42,065 nucleotides of DNA from Alphaproteobacteria bacterium UBA6149. Its GTDB lineage: Bacteria; Pseudomonadota; Alphaproteobacteria; Rickettsiales; UBA998. Both the position numbers and the translations under genes were made by a program. A model generated the notes under the pieces. The model saw only the letters and a list, made by a program, of their open reading frames with translations, did not search any database and was not told the DNA's origin. Shown one piece after another: positions 8,547 through 15,708 of this stretch; position 1 is the stretch's first letter, and each line of letters begins with the position of its first letter. The stretch covers positions 1-42,065 of the forward strand of contig DIUV01000030.1 in assembly GCA_002423155.1 (NCBI GenBank). Reading direction: 5' to 3'.

Positions 8547-9929
8547 ATGCATGATAAAATATTTTTATATGATTTAATTCTGCTCACAATGTTATATGGA
8601 TGCTGCTTTTTTTCATTGGCAAATTATAAGCTGCAACCAGTTAAACGCAAGCTGAAAGAACATTATAAATCAATTGGCTGGGTAATGTTTTTTGCCCTGA
8701 TAATGTTTTTTTCCTTTGATGCGAGTGCTGCCACTCCCGAAAACTGCACTACGGGGAGTAATTTTGAGCAGCATACGGATAAAATATCTAAACTTTTGAT
8801 TGATGTTATTAGCAAAATTAATGCTGCACTTTTAGCAATATCAGAAAATTTATATAAAGGTATCATAGAAAGTGACTCCTACAAGGGAGCTTTGGGAGCA
8901 TTATTAGTTATTTGTGTGGCATTTTTTGGCGTATCTTTTACCTTTGGTTTTGTGCCTGCTAATGCTAGCACCAGTATTATGTGGTTGATAAAATTTGGCT
9001 TTGTTATACTTATTGCTACTCCCGCAGGCTGGGGATTTTTTAATGATACTATTGTTAAATTCTTTTCCGAAGGAACTAACTGCCTGATAAACCAAATGTC
9101 AGCAATTGGCTCAGGCGCAGAATTAGAGGGTTTATGTGCCGGTTTAGATGCTAATACTGCGGTAACTAAACCATTAGATTCATTAACTAAAATTGTTGAA
9201 CTAGCTCTTTCTCCGCGTATGTTAGTTATGGTGGTGGGGGCGGCTGGTGGTTCACCTTTTGGCGTGGCAATATTTTTGGCACTTGCTTGGGCAATCGTGC
9301 AATTATTTATGATGCTGATGAAGGTCGGACAAATTTATGCCTTATCATTAGTTGTGCGCACTATCTTATATGGTTTAGCGCCGATATTTGTAGGATTCTT
9401 ATTGTTTGGACGCACTAAGGATTTATTCATTGGTTGGGTAAACCAGTTGGTTAATTTCAGCTTACAACCAATTTTGATGTTTGGTTTTATCGCATTTTTT
9501 GGGCTATTAATCCAATCTTCGATAGATGAAATAGCCCCCAAAGGTAAGGTGGAATTATGCTATACCAGCACCGAAAAACTATCCGCCACCCCCAATGATA
9601 TAAAAGGATGGCGTTTTAAAATTGATGGGAAACTGTATAAAGAAACCACTGCCGATGGAAAAATGATTGCAGAAGATAATAGCGTATTAGATGAAAGACC
9701 AATAGAAATTGGCAATATTTTAGTATTTATATTACTAGTATATATTGCTATTAGTATGATAGATCATATACCACAATTAGCCGTAGAGCTTTCGAGTGGG
9801 GTAGTGCAGCTAAACCGTTTACCGGGAGTGTTTAATGAGTGGTTCGGATCAGGTGGTAAAGACCATGATAGTGCCGAAACGCGCTTGTTAGAGCGTAGAG
9901 AAAGGCAGAAAGAAGGAAGTTTACAATGA
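8547..9929 (+). CDS. VirB6-like type IV secretion channel protein, copy 4
   Basis: A 460-residue VirB6-family protein, the close paralogue of copy 3 across the membrane core and the KVELC ... WRFKIDG block. The N-terminus differs: about 47 residues with one hydrophobic stretch (LYDLILLTMLYGCCFFSLA) precede a second stretch (VMFFALIMFFSFDASA) that looks like the signal peptide of the other copies. A later start at the methionine of MFFALIM is therefore possible, but that ATG has no better ribosome-binding site. The C-terminus is charged (RLLERRERQKEG). Its stop overlaps the ATG of the small lipoprotein gene, which ties that gene to the operon. Confidence 0.86.
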   Translation: MHDKIFLYDLILLTMLYGCCFFSLANYKLQPVKRKLKEHYKSIGWVMFFALIMFFSFDASAATPENCTTGSNFEQHTDKISKLLIDVISKINAALLAISENLYKGIIESDSYKGALGALLVICVAFFGVSFTFGFVPANASTSIMWLIKFGFVILIATPAGWGFFNDTIVKFFSEGTNCLINQMSAIGSGAELEGLCAGLDANTAVTKPLDSLTKIVELALSPRMLVMVVGAAGGSPFGVAIFLALAWAIVQLFMMLMKVGQIYALSLVVRTILYGLAPIFVGFLLFGRTKDLFIGWVNQLVNFSLQPILMFGFIAFFGLLIQSSIDEIAPKGKVELCYTSTEKLSATPNDIKGWRFKIDGKLYKETTADGKMIAEDNSVLDERPIEIGNILVFILLVYIAISMIDHIPQLAVELSSGVVQLNRLPGVFNEWFGSGGKDHDSAETRLLERRERQKEGSLQ

Positions 9930-10075
9930 TAAAAAACATATTTTTATGCAGCATAATTTTGCTTGCGCTCAATGCTTGTAGCCGAGATAGAGAAGATTTA
10001 AAAAGCCCTTGTGCAGGCAATGAAAAAAGCCCCTGCGGACCGCGTAAAGCTGTTAATAATTGGTGGGTTTCTTGA
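9926..10075 (+). CDS. Small lipoprotein, VirB7-like
   Basis: A 49-codon gene at the end of the virB6 run. It starts with MIKNIFLCSIILLALNAC, a lipoprotein signal with lipobox LNAC (acylated Cys18 expected), leaving a mature part of about 32 residues. That part has two more cysteines in the similar contexts SPCAG and SPCGP, and ends NNWWVS. AGAAGGAAG lies seven bases before the ATG, and the ATG overlaps the virB6 copy-4 stop (ATGA), strong support for a real gene. Small lipoproteins at this position suggest VirB7, which stabilises VirB9 in the outer-membrane core. That assignment rests on size, lipobox and position, because VirB7 proteins have little sequence in common. Confidence 0.72.
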   Translation: MIKNIFLCSIILLALNACSRDREDLKSPCAGNEKSPCGPRKAVNNWWVS

Positions 10076-10114
10076 TTTTATTGGTGTTAGTGTTGCATAT
10101 ATAAACATTATTAG

Positions 10115-10143
10115 TTGACATAAGTGTATTTTGACCTTAATCA
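10115..10143 (+). promoter_or_regulatory. Possible promoter before rpmJ
   Basis: A perfect TTGACA box (10115-10120) is followed 17 bases later by a poor -10 match (TAATCA, 10138-10143). It lies 30 bases before the rpmJ start, in the only non-coding gap between the secretion operon and rpmJ. The weak -10 box keeps confidence low. Confidence 0.35.
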
Positions 10144-10172
10144 ACGTTCCATATTGTGCATTGGAGAATTTT

Positions 10173-10298
10173 ATGAAAATACTAAGCTCGCTGAAATCAG
10201 CAAAAAAACGTGATAAGAATTGTCAGTTAGTTCGTCGTAAAGGTCGTATTTACGTAATTAATAAATCTAATCCTCGCTTTAAAGCGCGTCAGGGTTAA
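10173..10298 (+). CDS. rpmJ: 50S ribosomal protein L36 (zinc-ligand-free type)
   Basis: A 41-codon gene encoding ribosomal protein L36 of the large subunit. The sequence has the typical L36 pattern: MKILSSLKSAKKRD, then CQLVRRKGRIYVI and NPRFKARQG at the C-terminus. Only one cysteine (C17) is present, so the zinc-binding Cys/His set of the C+ form is absent; this C- form is usual in alphaproteobacteria. TGGAGA (10162-10167) lies five bases before the ATG. It is preceded by a possible promoter and followed after 49 bases by an unrelated membrane-protein gene. Confidence 0.93.
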   Translation: MKILSSLKSAKKRDKNCQLVRRKGRIYVINKSNPRFKARQG

Positions 10299-10347
10299 TT
10301 TTCGTAACTAAAAATTTTTAATTTTACTATATTTATTGGAGAATATC

Positions 10348-10737
10348 ATGCCTAAGAATGTATTATTTATTATAGCTGCTTTGGTAGTTGCCATCGTTGC
10401 TGCTATATCTCTTTCTAAAAAGAATGAAGAAGTATCTAGCCAACCAGCAGAAGTTAGCAGCCAACCAGCTAAAGTAGACGGTTCTGTACCTGCTGCTTCT
10501 GAGCCTACTGCTGATGCAACTAAAGCAGATGCTACTACCACTACTACAACTGAGCCTGCAACTGCCGCTACTGCAACACCAGAAGCATCTACTGCTCCTG
10601 CTGCTACTACTGGAAGCACTGGTGAAGCTGCTCCTGCAACTGATGATGCAGCTAAAAAAGATGCCGCACCAGCAGCAACAACTGCCTCTCCTGAAGCTGC
10701 TGCAACAACAGAAGCTAAACCAGAAGAACAGAAATAA
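10348..10737 (+). CDS. Membrane-anchored Ala/Thr-rich protein of unknown function
   Basis: A 129-residue protein I do not recognise. Residues 4-23 (NVLFIIAALVVAIVAAISLS) form one hydrophobic helix, a membrane anchor or uncleaved signal. The rest is low-complexity sequence made almost only of Ala, Thr, Pro, Glu, Lys and Ser, with two close copies of SSQPAEV/SSQPAKV near residues 34-46 and a run of six threonines. The ATG at 10348 is preferred because TTGGAGAA sits just upstream; an in-frame TTG at 10336 lies inside that site. A strong terminator follows the stop. The composition suggests an extended stalk or linker rather than an enzyme; the function is unknown. Confidence 0.7.
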   Translation: MPKNVLFIIAALVVAIVAAISLSKKNEEVSSQPAEVSSQPAKVDGSVPAASEPTADATKADATTTTTTEPATAATATPEASTAPAATTGSTGEAAPATDDAAKKDAAPAATTASPEAAATTEAKPEEQK

Positions 10738-10753
10738 TTATTTACATAAAATT

Positions 10754-10787
10754 AAAAGGGGCTTCATTATGAAGCCCCTTTTTTTAT
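10754..10787 (+). terminator. Rho-independent terminator
   Basis: A 14-bp perfect stem (AAAAGGGGCTTCAT, 10754-10767, pairing with 10769-10782) and a following T run. It closes the rpmJ to Ala/Thr-rich protein unit. The A-run on the other side could let it serve the convergent gene as well. Confidence 0.88.
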
Positions 10788-10822
10788 GAGAAAAATTATT
10801 AGATATTGAAAGTCGCAATAAA

Positions 10823-11476
10823 TTAAACTCGACCATTAGAAAGTGCCTGCCCACGAGAACTAACCATATCAGTGAAGTTCACGGTTTTGTCTTGTGCGGG
10901 ATGATAACCCCAATCTTGCTCTGGTGAAATAGCGCGTTGTGGAGTTTTTGCCAATCCTGCAGAAGTTTCTTGTTCTTTATAAGCTTGCTGAACTGCGTTA
11001 TATTCTTGCGCCATCATATTTTCTTGCGTTTTGCCCCCCATAAACGCACCTACCGCAGCACCTACCGCCAATATAGGAAGCATTGGTAGCGACAAAGCAG
11101 AAAATCCAGCGGTAGTAACTGCCCATCCAGCCAGACTAGCCAAAGTTCCCACTGTGGTAATGCCGCTCAAAAGCCCATGCAACATACCTTTATTAAGCAT
11201 ACTTGGCTTGGCAACTTCAATTCCTTGCTCATCTTCTTTAGCGGTTTGCATTTTATTGATGATTGCTCCAACAACAAAACCTCCTGCCATTAAGGGCAAA
11301 GCCAAGGAACTAGCCCCCATACCGAATAAAAATCGTGCTGCCGCCCCAGCCAACATGCCCGTAAAAGCAGATTCACCAATAAAGGCAGAAATGCCCGTAC
11401 GCGGTGCTTGAGGAAAAACCCGATAGGTTTTTCCCTCTGCATTTTGTTCTTGGATTATCTGCGGTTGTTCACTCAT
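10823..11476 (-). CDS. Unknown Gly/Ala-rich membrane protein
   Basis: A 217-residue protein I do not recognise. A polar N-terminus (residues 1-30) is followed by two hydrophobic regions. The first (about 30-72) is rich in small residues (GMLAGAAARFLFGMG, GGFVVGAII). The second (about 95-145) contains AVGAAVGAFMGGKTQ, a glycine-zipper-like helix. The last 70 residues are polar and rich in Gln, Ala and Glu. Glycine-zipper helices occur in pore-forming, colicin-like and some secreted proteins, but nothing else here shows a function. It lies alone on the minus strand between a terminator and gltA, with a weak ribosome-binding site before the ATG at 11476. Confidence 0.65.
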   Translation of the reverse strand: MSEQPQIIQEQNAEGKTYRVFPQAPRTGISAFIGESAFTGMLAGAAARFLFGMGASSLALPLMAGGFVVGAIINKMQTAKEDEQGIEVAKPSMLNKGMLHGLLSGITTVGTLASLAGWAVTTAGFSALSLPMLPILAVGAAVGAFMGGKTQENMMAQEYNAVQQAYKEQETSAGLAKTPQRAISPEQDWGYHPAQDKTVNFTDMVSSRGQALSNGRV

Positions 11477-11619
11477 GATGTTATACTAACACAGTTAGAG
11501 AAAAAAACATGTTACGGTTTGATGAAATTTGTTTGAAAAGTAGAGAAAAAGAATAGACAAGTATAAATAAAGTAATGTTGCCTTAATTAACTATATATTA
11601 TTTCTCAAGGAGACTAATC

Positions 11620-13128
11620 ATGGCTAAAGAAAAAACCGCCACGCTCACTATTGACAAAAAAACCATCACCATGCCTATTTATGATGGCACTGAAGGTCCG
11701 AGCGTTATCGATATTAGTGCGCTATATAAAGACACAGGATATTTCACTTATGATCCGGGCTTTATGTCCACCGCCTCTTGTGATTCTAAAATCACCTATA
11801 TTGATGGCGACGAAGGGATTTTGCGTTATCGTGGTTACGATATTGACACTTTAGCGAATAATAATGATTTCCTTGATGTTTGTTATTTGTTGTTAAATGG
11901 TGATTTGCCTAATGCAACAGAGAAAAAAATCTTTGATCGCGAAATTACTCTACATACCATGGTGCATGAACAAATCAGCTTCATGTTCCGCGGTTTTCCG
12001 CGTCGTTCACACCCTATGGCATTGATGGTAGGTTCAGTTGCTTCACTTTCCGCTTTCTATCACGATAGTTTAGACATTCATAACCCAGAAGAGCGCAAAT
12101 TGGCCGCTTTCCGTATGATTGCCAAAATGCCGACCATTGCAGCAATGTGCTATAAATATTCTATTGGGCAGCCTTTCATGTTCCCTGATAATGATTTAGG
12201 CTTTTGTGAAAATTTCTTATATATGCTGTTTGCAACTCCTTGCGAGAAATACAAAGTAAATCCTGTCTTGGTAGATGCAATGGAGAAAATCTTTATTCTC
12301 CATGCTGACCACGAACAAAACGCTTCCACTTCTACGGTGCGTCTGGCTGGTTCTTCTGGCGCCAATCCATTTGCATGTATTGGTGCGGGTATTGCTTCGC
12401 TTTGGGGCCCTGCGCATGGTGGTGCTAATGAAGCAGTTATCAATATGTTAGAAGAAATTGGCGATGTTAAACGCATCCCTGAATTTATCAAACGCGCAAA
12501 AGACAAAAACGATCCCTTCCGCTTAATGGGCTTCGGACATCGTGTTTACAAAAACTACGATCCGCGTGCGACAGTTTTACGCAAAACTTGCAAAGATGTT
12601 CTCAATGCGGTGGGCAAAAAAGATGAGCCATTATTAGCCATCGCCATGGAACTAGAACGCATTGCCCTTTCTGATGAATATTTCATCGAACGTAAATTAT
12701 ATCCAAACGTAGATTTCTACTCGGGCATTATTTATCGCGCTATGGGTATTCCTAGCAATCTATTCACAGTATTATTCGCTATTGCGCGTACTGCTGGCTG
12801 GGTTGCGCAATGGAAAGAAATGATTGAAGACCCCAAACAAAAAATTGGTCGTCCGCGTCAGCTTTATATTGGTGCAACTGCGCGTTCTTTGCCGAAAAAA
12901 GGCAAAGGCAAACCTAATGCTAAAGCAGCTAAAGGAAAAGCCGCCGCCAAAAAAGCAGCACCGGCAAAAGCTAAGTCAGCCGCGAAAGCCATTGTAAAAG
13001 CAACTCCAAAGGCTAAAGCAAAAATCGTTGCTAAACCAGCAGCCAAATCAGTTAAATTGGTTTCTGTATCTAAAAAATCGGCAGCAAAATCTACTAGCAG
13101 CAGCGCTCGCAAAACAGCTAAGCGTTAG
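11620..13128 (+). CDS. gltA: Citrate synthase with a lysine/alanine-rich C-terminal tail
   Basis: Citrate synthase of the TCA cycle (oxaloacetate plus acetyl-CoA to citrate), cytoplasmic. Catalytic residues are where expected: H266 (PAHGGANE), H307 (GFGHRVYK) and D365 (NVDFYSG), each within three positions of the E. coli H264, H305 and D362. The enzyme domain ends at about residue 424 (IGRPRQLYIGATARS). About 78 extra residues follow that do not belong to the family: roughly two dozen Lys, two Arg, no Asp or Glu, with Ala, Pro, Ser and Val between them (units such as AKAAKGKAAAKK and TPKAKAK). This resembles histone H1 or HU-type tails. AAGGAG (11607-11612) lies seven bases before the ATG. 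Confidence 0.97.
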   Translation: MAKEKTATLTIDKKTITMPIYDGTEGPSVIDISALYKDTGYFTYDPGFMSTASCDSKITYIDGDEGILRYRGYDIDTLANNNDFLDVCYLLLNGDLPNATEKKIFDREITLHTMVHEQISFMFRGFPRRSHPMALMVGSVASLSAFYHDSLDIHNPEERKLAAFRMIAKMPTIAAMCYKYSIGQPFMFPDNDLGFCENFLYMLFATPCEKYKVNPVLVDAMEKIFILHADHEQNASTSTVRLAGSSGANPFACIGAGIASLWGPAHGGANEAVINMLEEIGDVKRIPEFIKRAKDKNDPFRLMGFGHRVYKNYDPRATVLRKTCKDVLNAVGKKDEPLLAIAMELERIALSDEYFIERKLYPNVDFYSGIIYRAMGIPSNLFTVLFAIARTAGWVAQWKEMIEDPKQKIGRPRQLYIGATARSLPKKGKGKPNAKAAKGKAAAKKAAPAKAKSAAKAIVKATPKAKAKIVAKPAAKSVKLVSVSKKSAAKSTSSSARKTAKR

Positions 13129-13145
13129 TTTTTAAATCTATAAAA

Positions 13146-13254
13146 CTCTTGGTTGTCATCCCCGCTTAAAGAGCGGTGATGACAACCAAGAGCGCAGAAA
13201 AACTATCATTATCAATATATTGCAGCCTTATTAACCTTACTGTCGTGTAGGGTA
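13146..13254. repeat. Dispersed palindromic repeat, family 1 (copy 2)
   Basis: A 21-bp inverted repeat with one mismatch (13146-13166 and 13172-13192, loop of five bases) built on GGTTGTCATCCCCGCT, followed by a tail ending CTGTCGTGTAGGGT. The tail (13193-13253) aligns closely with that of the 25.0-kb copy. It sits directly after gltA and before the argD promoter, so the hairpin could act as a transcript end for gltA, although no T run follows. Confidence 0.75.
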
Positions 13255-13278
13255 AATATTGGTACCAAAAAAGCGTTC

Positions 13279-13307
13279 TTGACATGCTGCCTTTATAACC
13301 AGATAAT
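13279..13307 (+). promoter_or_regulatory. Strong sigma70-type promoter of argD-argF
   Basis: A perfect TTGACA (13279-13284), a 17-base spacer and GATAAT (13302-13307, five of six). Transcription should begin around 13314, only about 20 bases before the argD ATG, leaving a short leader with no clear ribosome-binding site. Confidence 0.7.
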
Positions 13308-13333
13308 AGTCGTTTTTTTAGTGCGTATAATAA

Positions 13334-14500
13334 ATGTCCTGTAAAGATTCATTATTACCTGTTTATCGACGTGCAGATATTTGTATGGTGCGCGGTGAGG
13401 GGGCTTATTTATTTGACGATACGGGCAAAAAATACTTGGATTTTGCTTCGGGCATTGCGGTAAATTTGCTGGGTCATTCGCATCCTAAATTAGTATCTGC
13501 GCTGGTGGAACAGGCACAAAAATTATGGCATTGTTCTAACCTCTACCATAATCAGGAATTAGATAAATTTGCTGATTTGCTTACCCAAAATTGCTTTGCG
13601 GACAAAGTATTTTTCTGCTCTTCGGGTACGGAAGCGGTAGAAACCGTAATAAAAATGATACGCCATTATCATTTTGCGCAAGGAAACAAAGAACGTACAG
13701 AAATAATTATCGCCGAAAATGCTTTTCATGGGCGCACCTTAGGAGCTTTATCCGCTTGCGGAAATGCACCCAGTCGTGAAGGTTTTGGCGAGTTGCTTAC
13801 GGGGTTTGTCACTGTAAAATTCCATGATATAAATTCCTTAAAAGCAGCCATAAACCAAAAAACCGCGGGCATATTATTAGAAACCATCCAAGGAGAAGGC
13901 GGGGTTCGCGCACATAGTGATGAATATTTGCATACCGCCCGCGCATTGGCAGATGAACAGGGGATTTTATTAGCATTAGATGAAGTGCAGTGTGGATATG
14001 GGCGCACAGGTGAATTATTCGCCTTTGAAAAAGCAGGAATTATTCCCGATTTACTAGCTTGTGCAAAAGGTATTGGCGGAGGCTTTCCTTTGGGGGCGGC
14101 TTTGGCAACGAATAAGGCGGCTAGTGGTATGAAAATGGGCACGCATGGTTCAACTTATGGGGGCAATCCTTTGGCAATGGCGGTTGGTCAAGCAGTGTTG
14201 CACGAAATTATGCAAGCAGATTTTCTGCCGCAAGTTTCACGATTGGGAGAGAAATTTCTCGCAGAATTAGAAAAATTAGCTAAAGATTTACCCCATATAT
14301 TTGTTGAAGCAAGAGGAAGAGGTTTGATGCTGGCATTAGTTTTGCAAAATCCCCAGAATCGGTTTCAAATTACTGAAGTTTTACGCGAAGCAGGTTTGTT
14401 AGTTGCCCCAGCAACCAGCGGAATATTAAGGATATTGCCTCCTTTAAACATTAGCAACTCTCATATAGACGAAGCGATTACAATTCTTCGTCAATTATAA
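13334..14500 (+). CDS. argD: Acetylornithine aminotransferase
   Basis: A 388-residue class III aminotransferase that converts N-acetylglutamate semialdehyde to N-acetylornithine in arginine synthesis; many ArgD enzymes also serve as DapC in lysine synthesis. Length is typical. Visible marks are the N-terminal block GKKYLDFASGIAVNLLGHSHP, the SSGTEAVE cofactor-phosphate region, AFHGRTLGAL, LDEVQCGYGRTG and the PLP-binding lysine K245 in CAKGIGGGFPLGA. It begins at ATG 13334 close behind a strong promoter, with no clear Shine-Dalgarno sequence. argF follows after 27 bases, so both arginine enzymes form one operon. dapE further downstream fits a possible dual role. Confidence 0.93.
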   Translation: MSCKDSLLPVYRRADICMVRGEGAYLFDDTGKKYLDFASGIAVNLLGHSHPKLVSALVEQAQKLWHCSNLYHNQELDKFADLLTQNCFADKVFFCSSGTEAVETVIKMIRHYHFAQGNKERTEIIIAENAFHGRTLGALSACGNAPSREGFGELLTGFVTVKFHDINSLKAAINQKTAGILLETIQGEGGVRAHSDEYLHTARALADEQGILLALDEVQCGYGRTGELFAFEKAGIIPDLLACAKGIGGGFPLGAALATNKAASGMKMGTHGSTYGGNPLAMAVGQAVLHEIMQADFLPQVSRLGEKFLAELEKLAKDLPHIFVEARGRGLMLALVLQNPQNRFQITEVLREAGLLVAPATSGILRILPPLNISNSHIDEAITILRQL

Positions 14501-14527
14501 CTAATATACTATACGGAAACAAAAAAA

Positions 14528-15436
14528 ATGATTAGAAATTTCATTGACTTAAAAGATATTGATGCCATGACTTTACGCGCCATTATTGACATGGCACGAC
14601 AAATGAAAGATGCGCGTAAATCTGGCAAAGCGCACCCCAAATTGAGTGGTCGCAAATTAGCAATGATTTTTGAAAAACCCTCAACCAGAACACGAGTTTC
14701 TTTTGAGGCAGCCATGTTGGAGCTGGGTGGTCATGCCATTCATTTACCCTCTAACGATTTACAATTAGGTCGTGGTGAGAGCGTTGCCGACACGGCGAGA
14801 GTTTTATCACGTTATGTGGATGCGATTATGATGCGTGCTAATTGCCATTCCAGCCTAAACGATTTGAGCGAATATGCCGATGTTCCGATTATAAATGGCT
14901 TAACCGATGTGGTGCATCCTTGCCAATTAATGGCGGATATTCTCACCTATGAGGAACATCGTGGTTCTATTCGTGGTGCAAGCATCGCTTGGGTGGGGGA
15001 TGGGAATAACATGGCTAATTCATGGATAACTGCCGCAGTAAAATTCGGTTTTTCTTTGAAATTAGCCTGCCCGGATTCATTACCACCCAGTGCGGAATAT
15101 ATGGAATATGCCCAAAAACAAGGTGCAGATGTTACTTTAACTAATAATCCTCAAGAAGCAGTTAAAAATGCCGATGCAGTAAATGCAGATACCTGGGTTT
15201 CTATGGGAGATACTGATGCCCAAAAACGCATGCAAATATTAGCCCCTTATCAAGTCACGCAAGAATTGATGCAACTTGCTGATAAAGATGCAATTTTTCT
15301 CCATTGCCTGCCAGCTCATAGAGGAGAAGAAGTAACCGCAGAGGTAATTGATGGCAAACAATCCGTTATATTTGATGAAGCAGAAAACCGACTTCACGCA
15401 CAAAAAGCGGTGTTGCATTGGTGTGTTGGGGAGTAA
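14528..15436 (+). CDS. argF: Ornithine carbamoyltransferase
   Basis: A 302-residue transcarbamylase that makes citrulline from ornithine and carbamoyl phosphate in arginine synthesis. The carbamoyl-phosphate motif STRTR is at residues 52-56, HPCQLMAD in the middle, and the ornithine-binding and catalytic HCLPAHRGEEV block starts at H259, with C260 the expected catalytic cysteine. Length is normal. It lies 27 bases after argD. Its stop codon is immediately followed by a palindromic element whose left terminal repeat starts about 15 bases downstream. Confidence 0.96.
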   Translation: MIRNFIDLKDIDAMTLRAIIDMARQMKDARKSGKAHPKLSGRKLAMIFEKPSTRTRVSFEAAMLELGGHAIHLPSNDLQLGRGESVADTARVLSRYVDAIMMRANCHSSLNDLSEYADVPIINGLTDVVHPCQLMADILTYEEHRGSIRGASIAWVGDGNNMANSWITAAVKFGFSLKLACPDSLPPSAEYMEYAQKQGADVTLTNNPQEAVKNADAVNADTWVSMGDTDAQKRMQILAPYQVTQELMQLADKDAIFLHCLPAHRGEEVTAEVIDGKQSVIFDEAENRLHAQKAVLHWCVGE

Positions 15437-15451
15437 TCCTGAATCAGGGCA

Positions 15452-15633
15452 AAATGCTAAATCGTTAATTTTTCTTTTTTTACTAATTTATCCATCGTCA
15501 TACCGTCGAAGGACGGTATCCATGCCTATCAACTAGCTGAAAAGCCAATGGTTTGGCATGGATGCCGCTCTACGTGCTGCATGACAAAGGAGAGAACTTT
15601 AGCAAAAACAACAAAATTAACGATTTAGCATTT
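15452..15633. repeat. MITE-like element with 21-bp terminal inverted repeats
   Basis: Fills most of the 272-base gap between argF and lptB. Perfect 21-bp inverted repeats lie at 15452-15472 and 15613-15633 (core ATGCTAAATCGTTAAT). Inside, two further pairs can fold: CATACCGTC / GACGGTAT near 15497-15518, and CCATGCC / GGCATGG around 15519-15565. There is no coding capacity. The size and structure suggest a non-autonomous mobile element or palindromic repeat unit. The flanking bases TCCTGAAT are partly shared on both sides, so the true ends may be a little further out. Confidence 0.65.
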
Positions 15634-15708
15634 CACCGTGAATCCTGAATAGTATTTCCTTGCAGTGCAGCACAAAATAATGCAAAATAGGCACAACAGG
15701 AGTCTGGT

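Noticed and set aside
11521..11619. Promoter of gltA
   Set aside because: Several TTGAAA- and TATAAA-like boxes occur in the AT-rich leader, but none is paired at an acceptable distance, so no call was made.
11477..11619. Riboswitch or attenuator before gltA
   Set aside because: No stable hairpins or known riboswitch motifs are visible in the 143-base gap.
12892..13128. GltA tail as a frameshift or fusion with a separate downstream gene
   Set aside because: The frame continues without a break from the catalytic domain, no start codon with a ribosome-binding site lies at the junction, and the tail ends at a normal stop before a repeat.
13146..13254. CRISPR-like repeats among the palindromic sequences
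   Set aside because: The palindromes are dispersed over the window as single copies with no regular spacing or spacers, and no cas gene is present.
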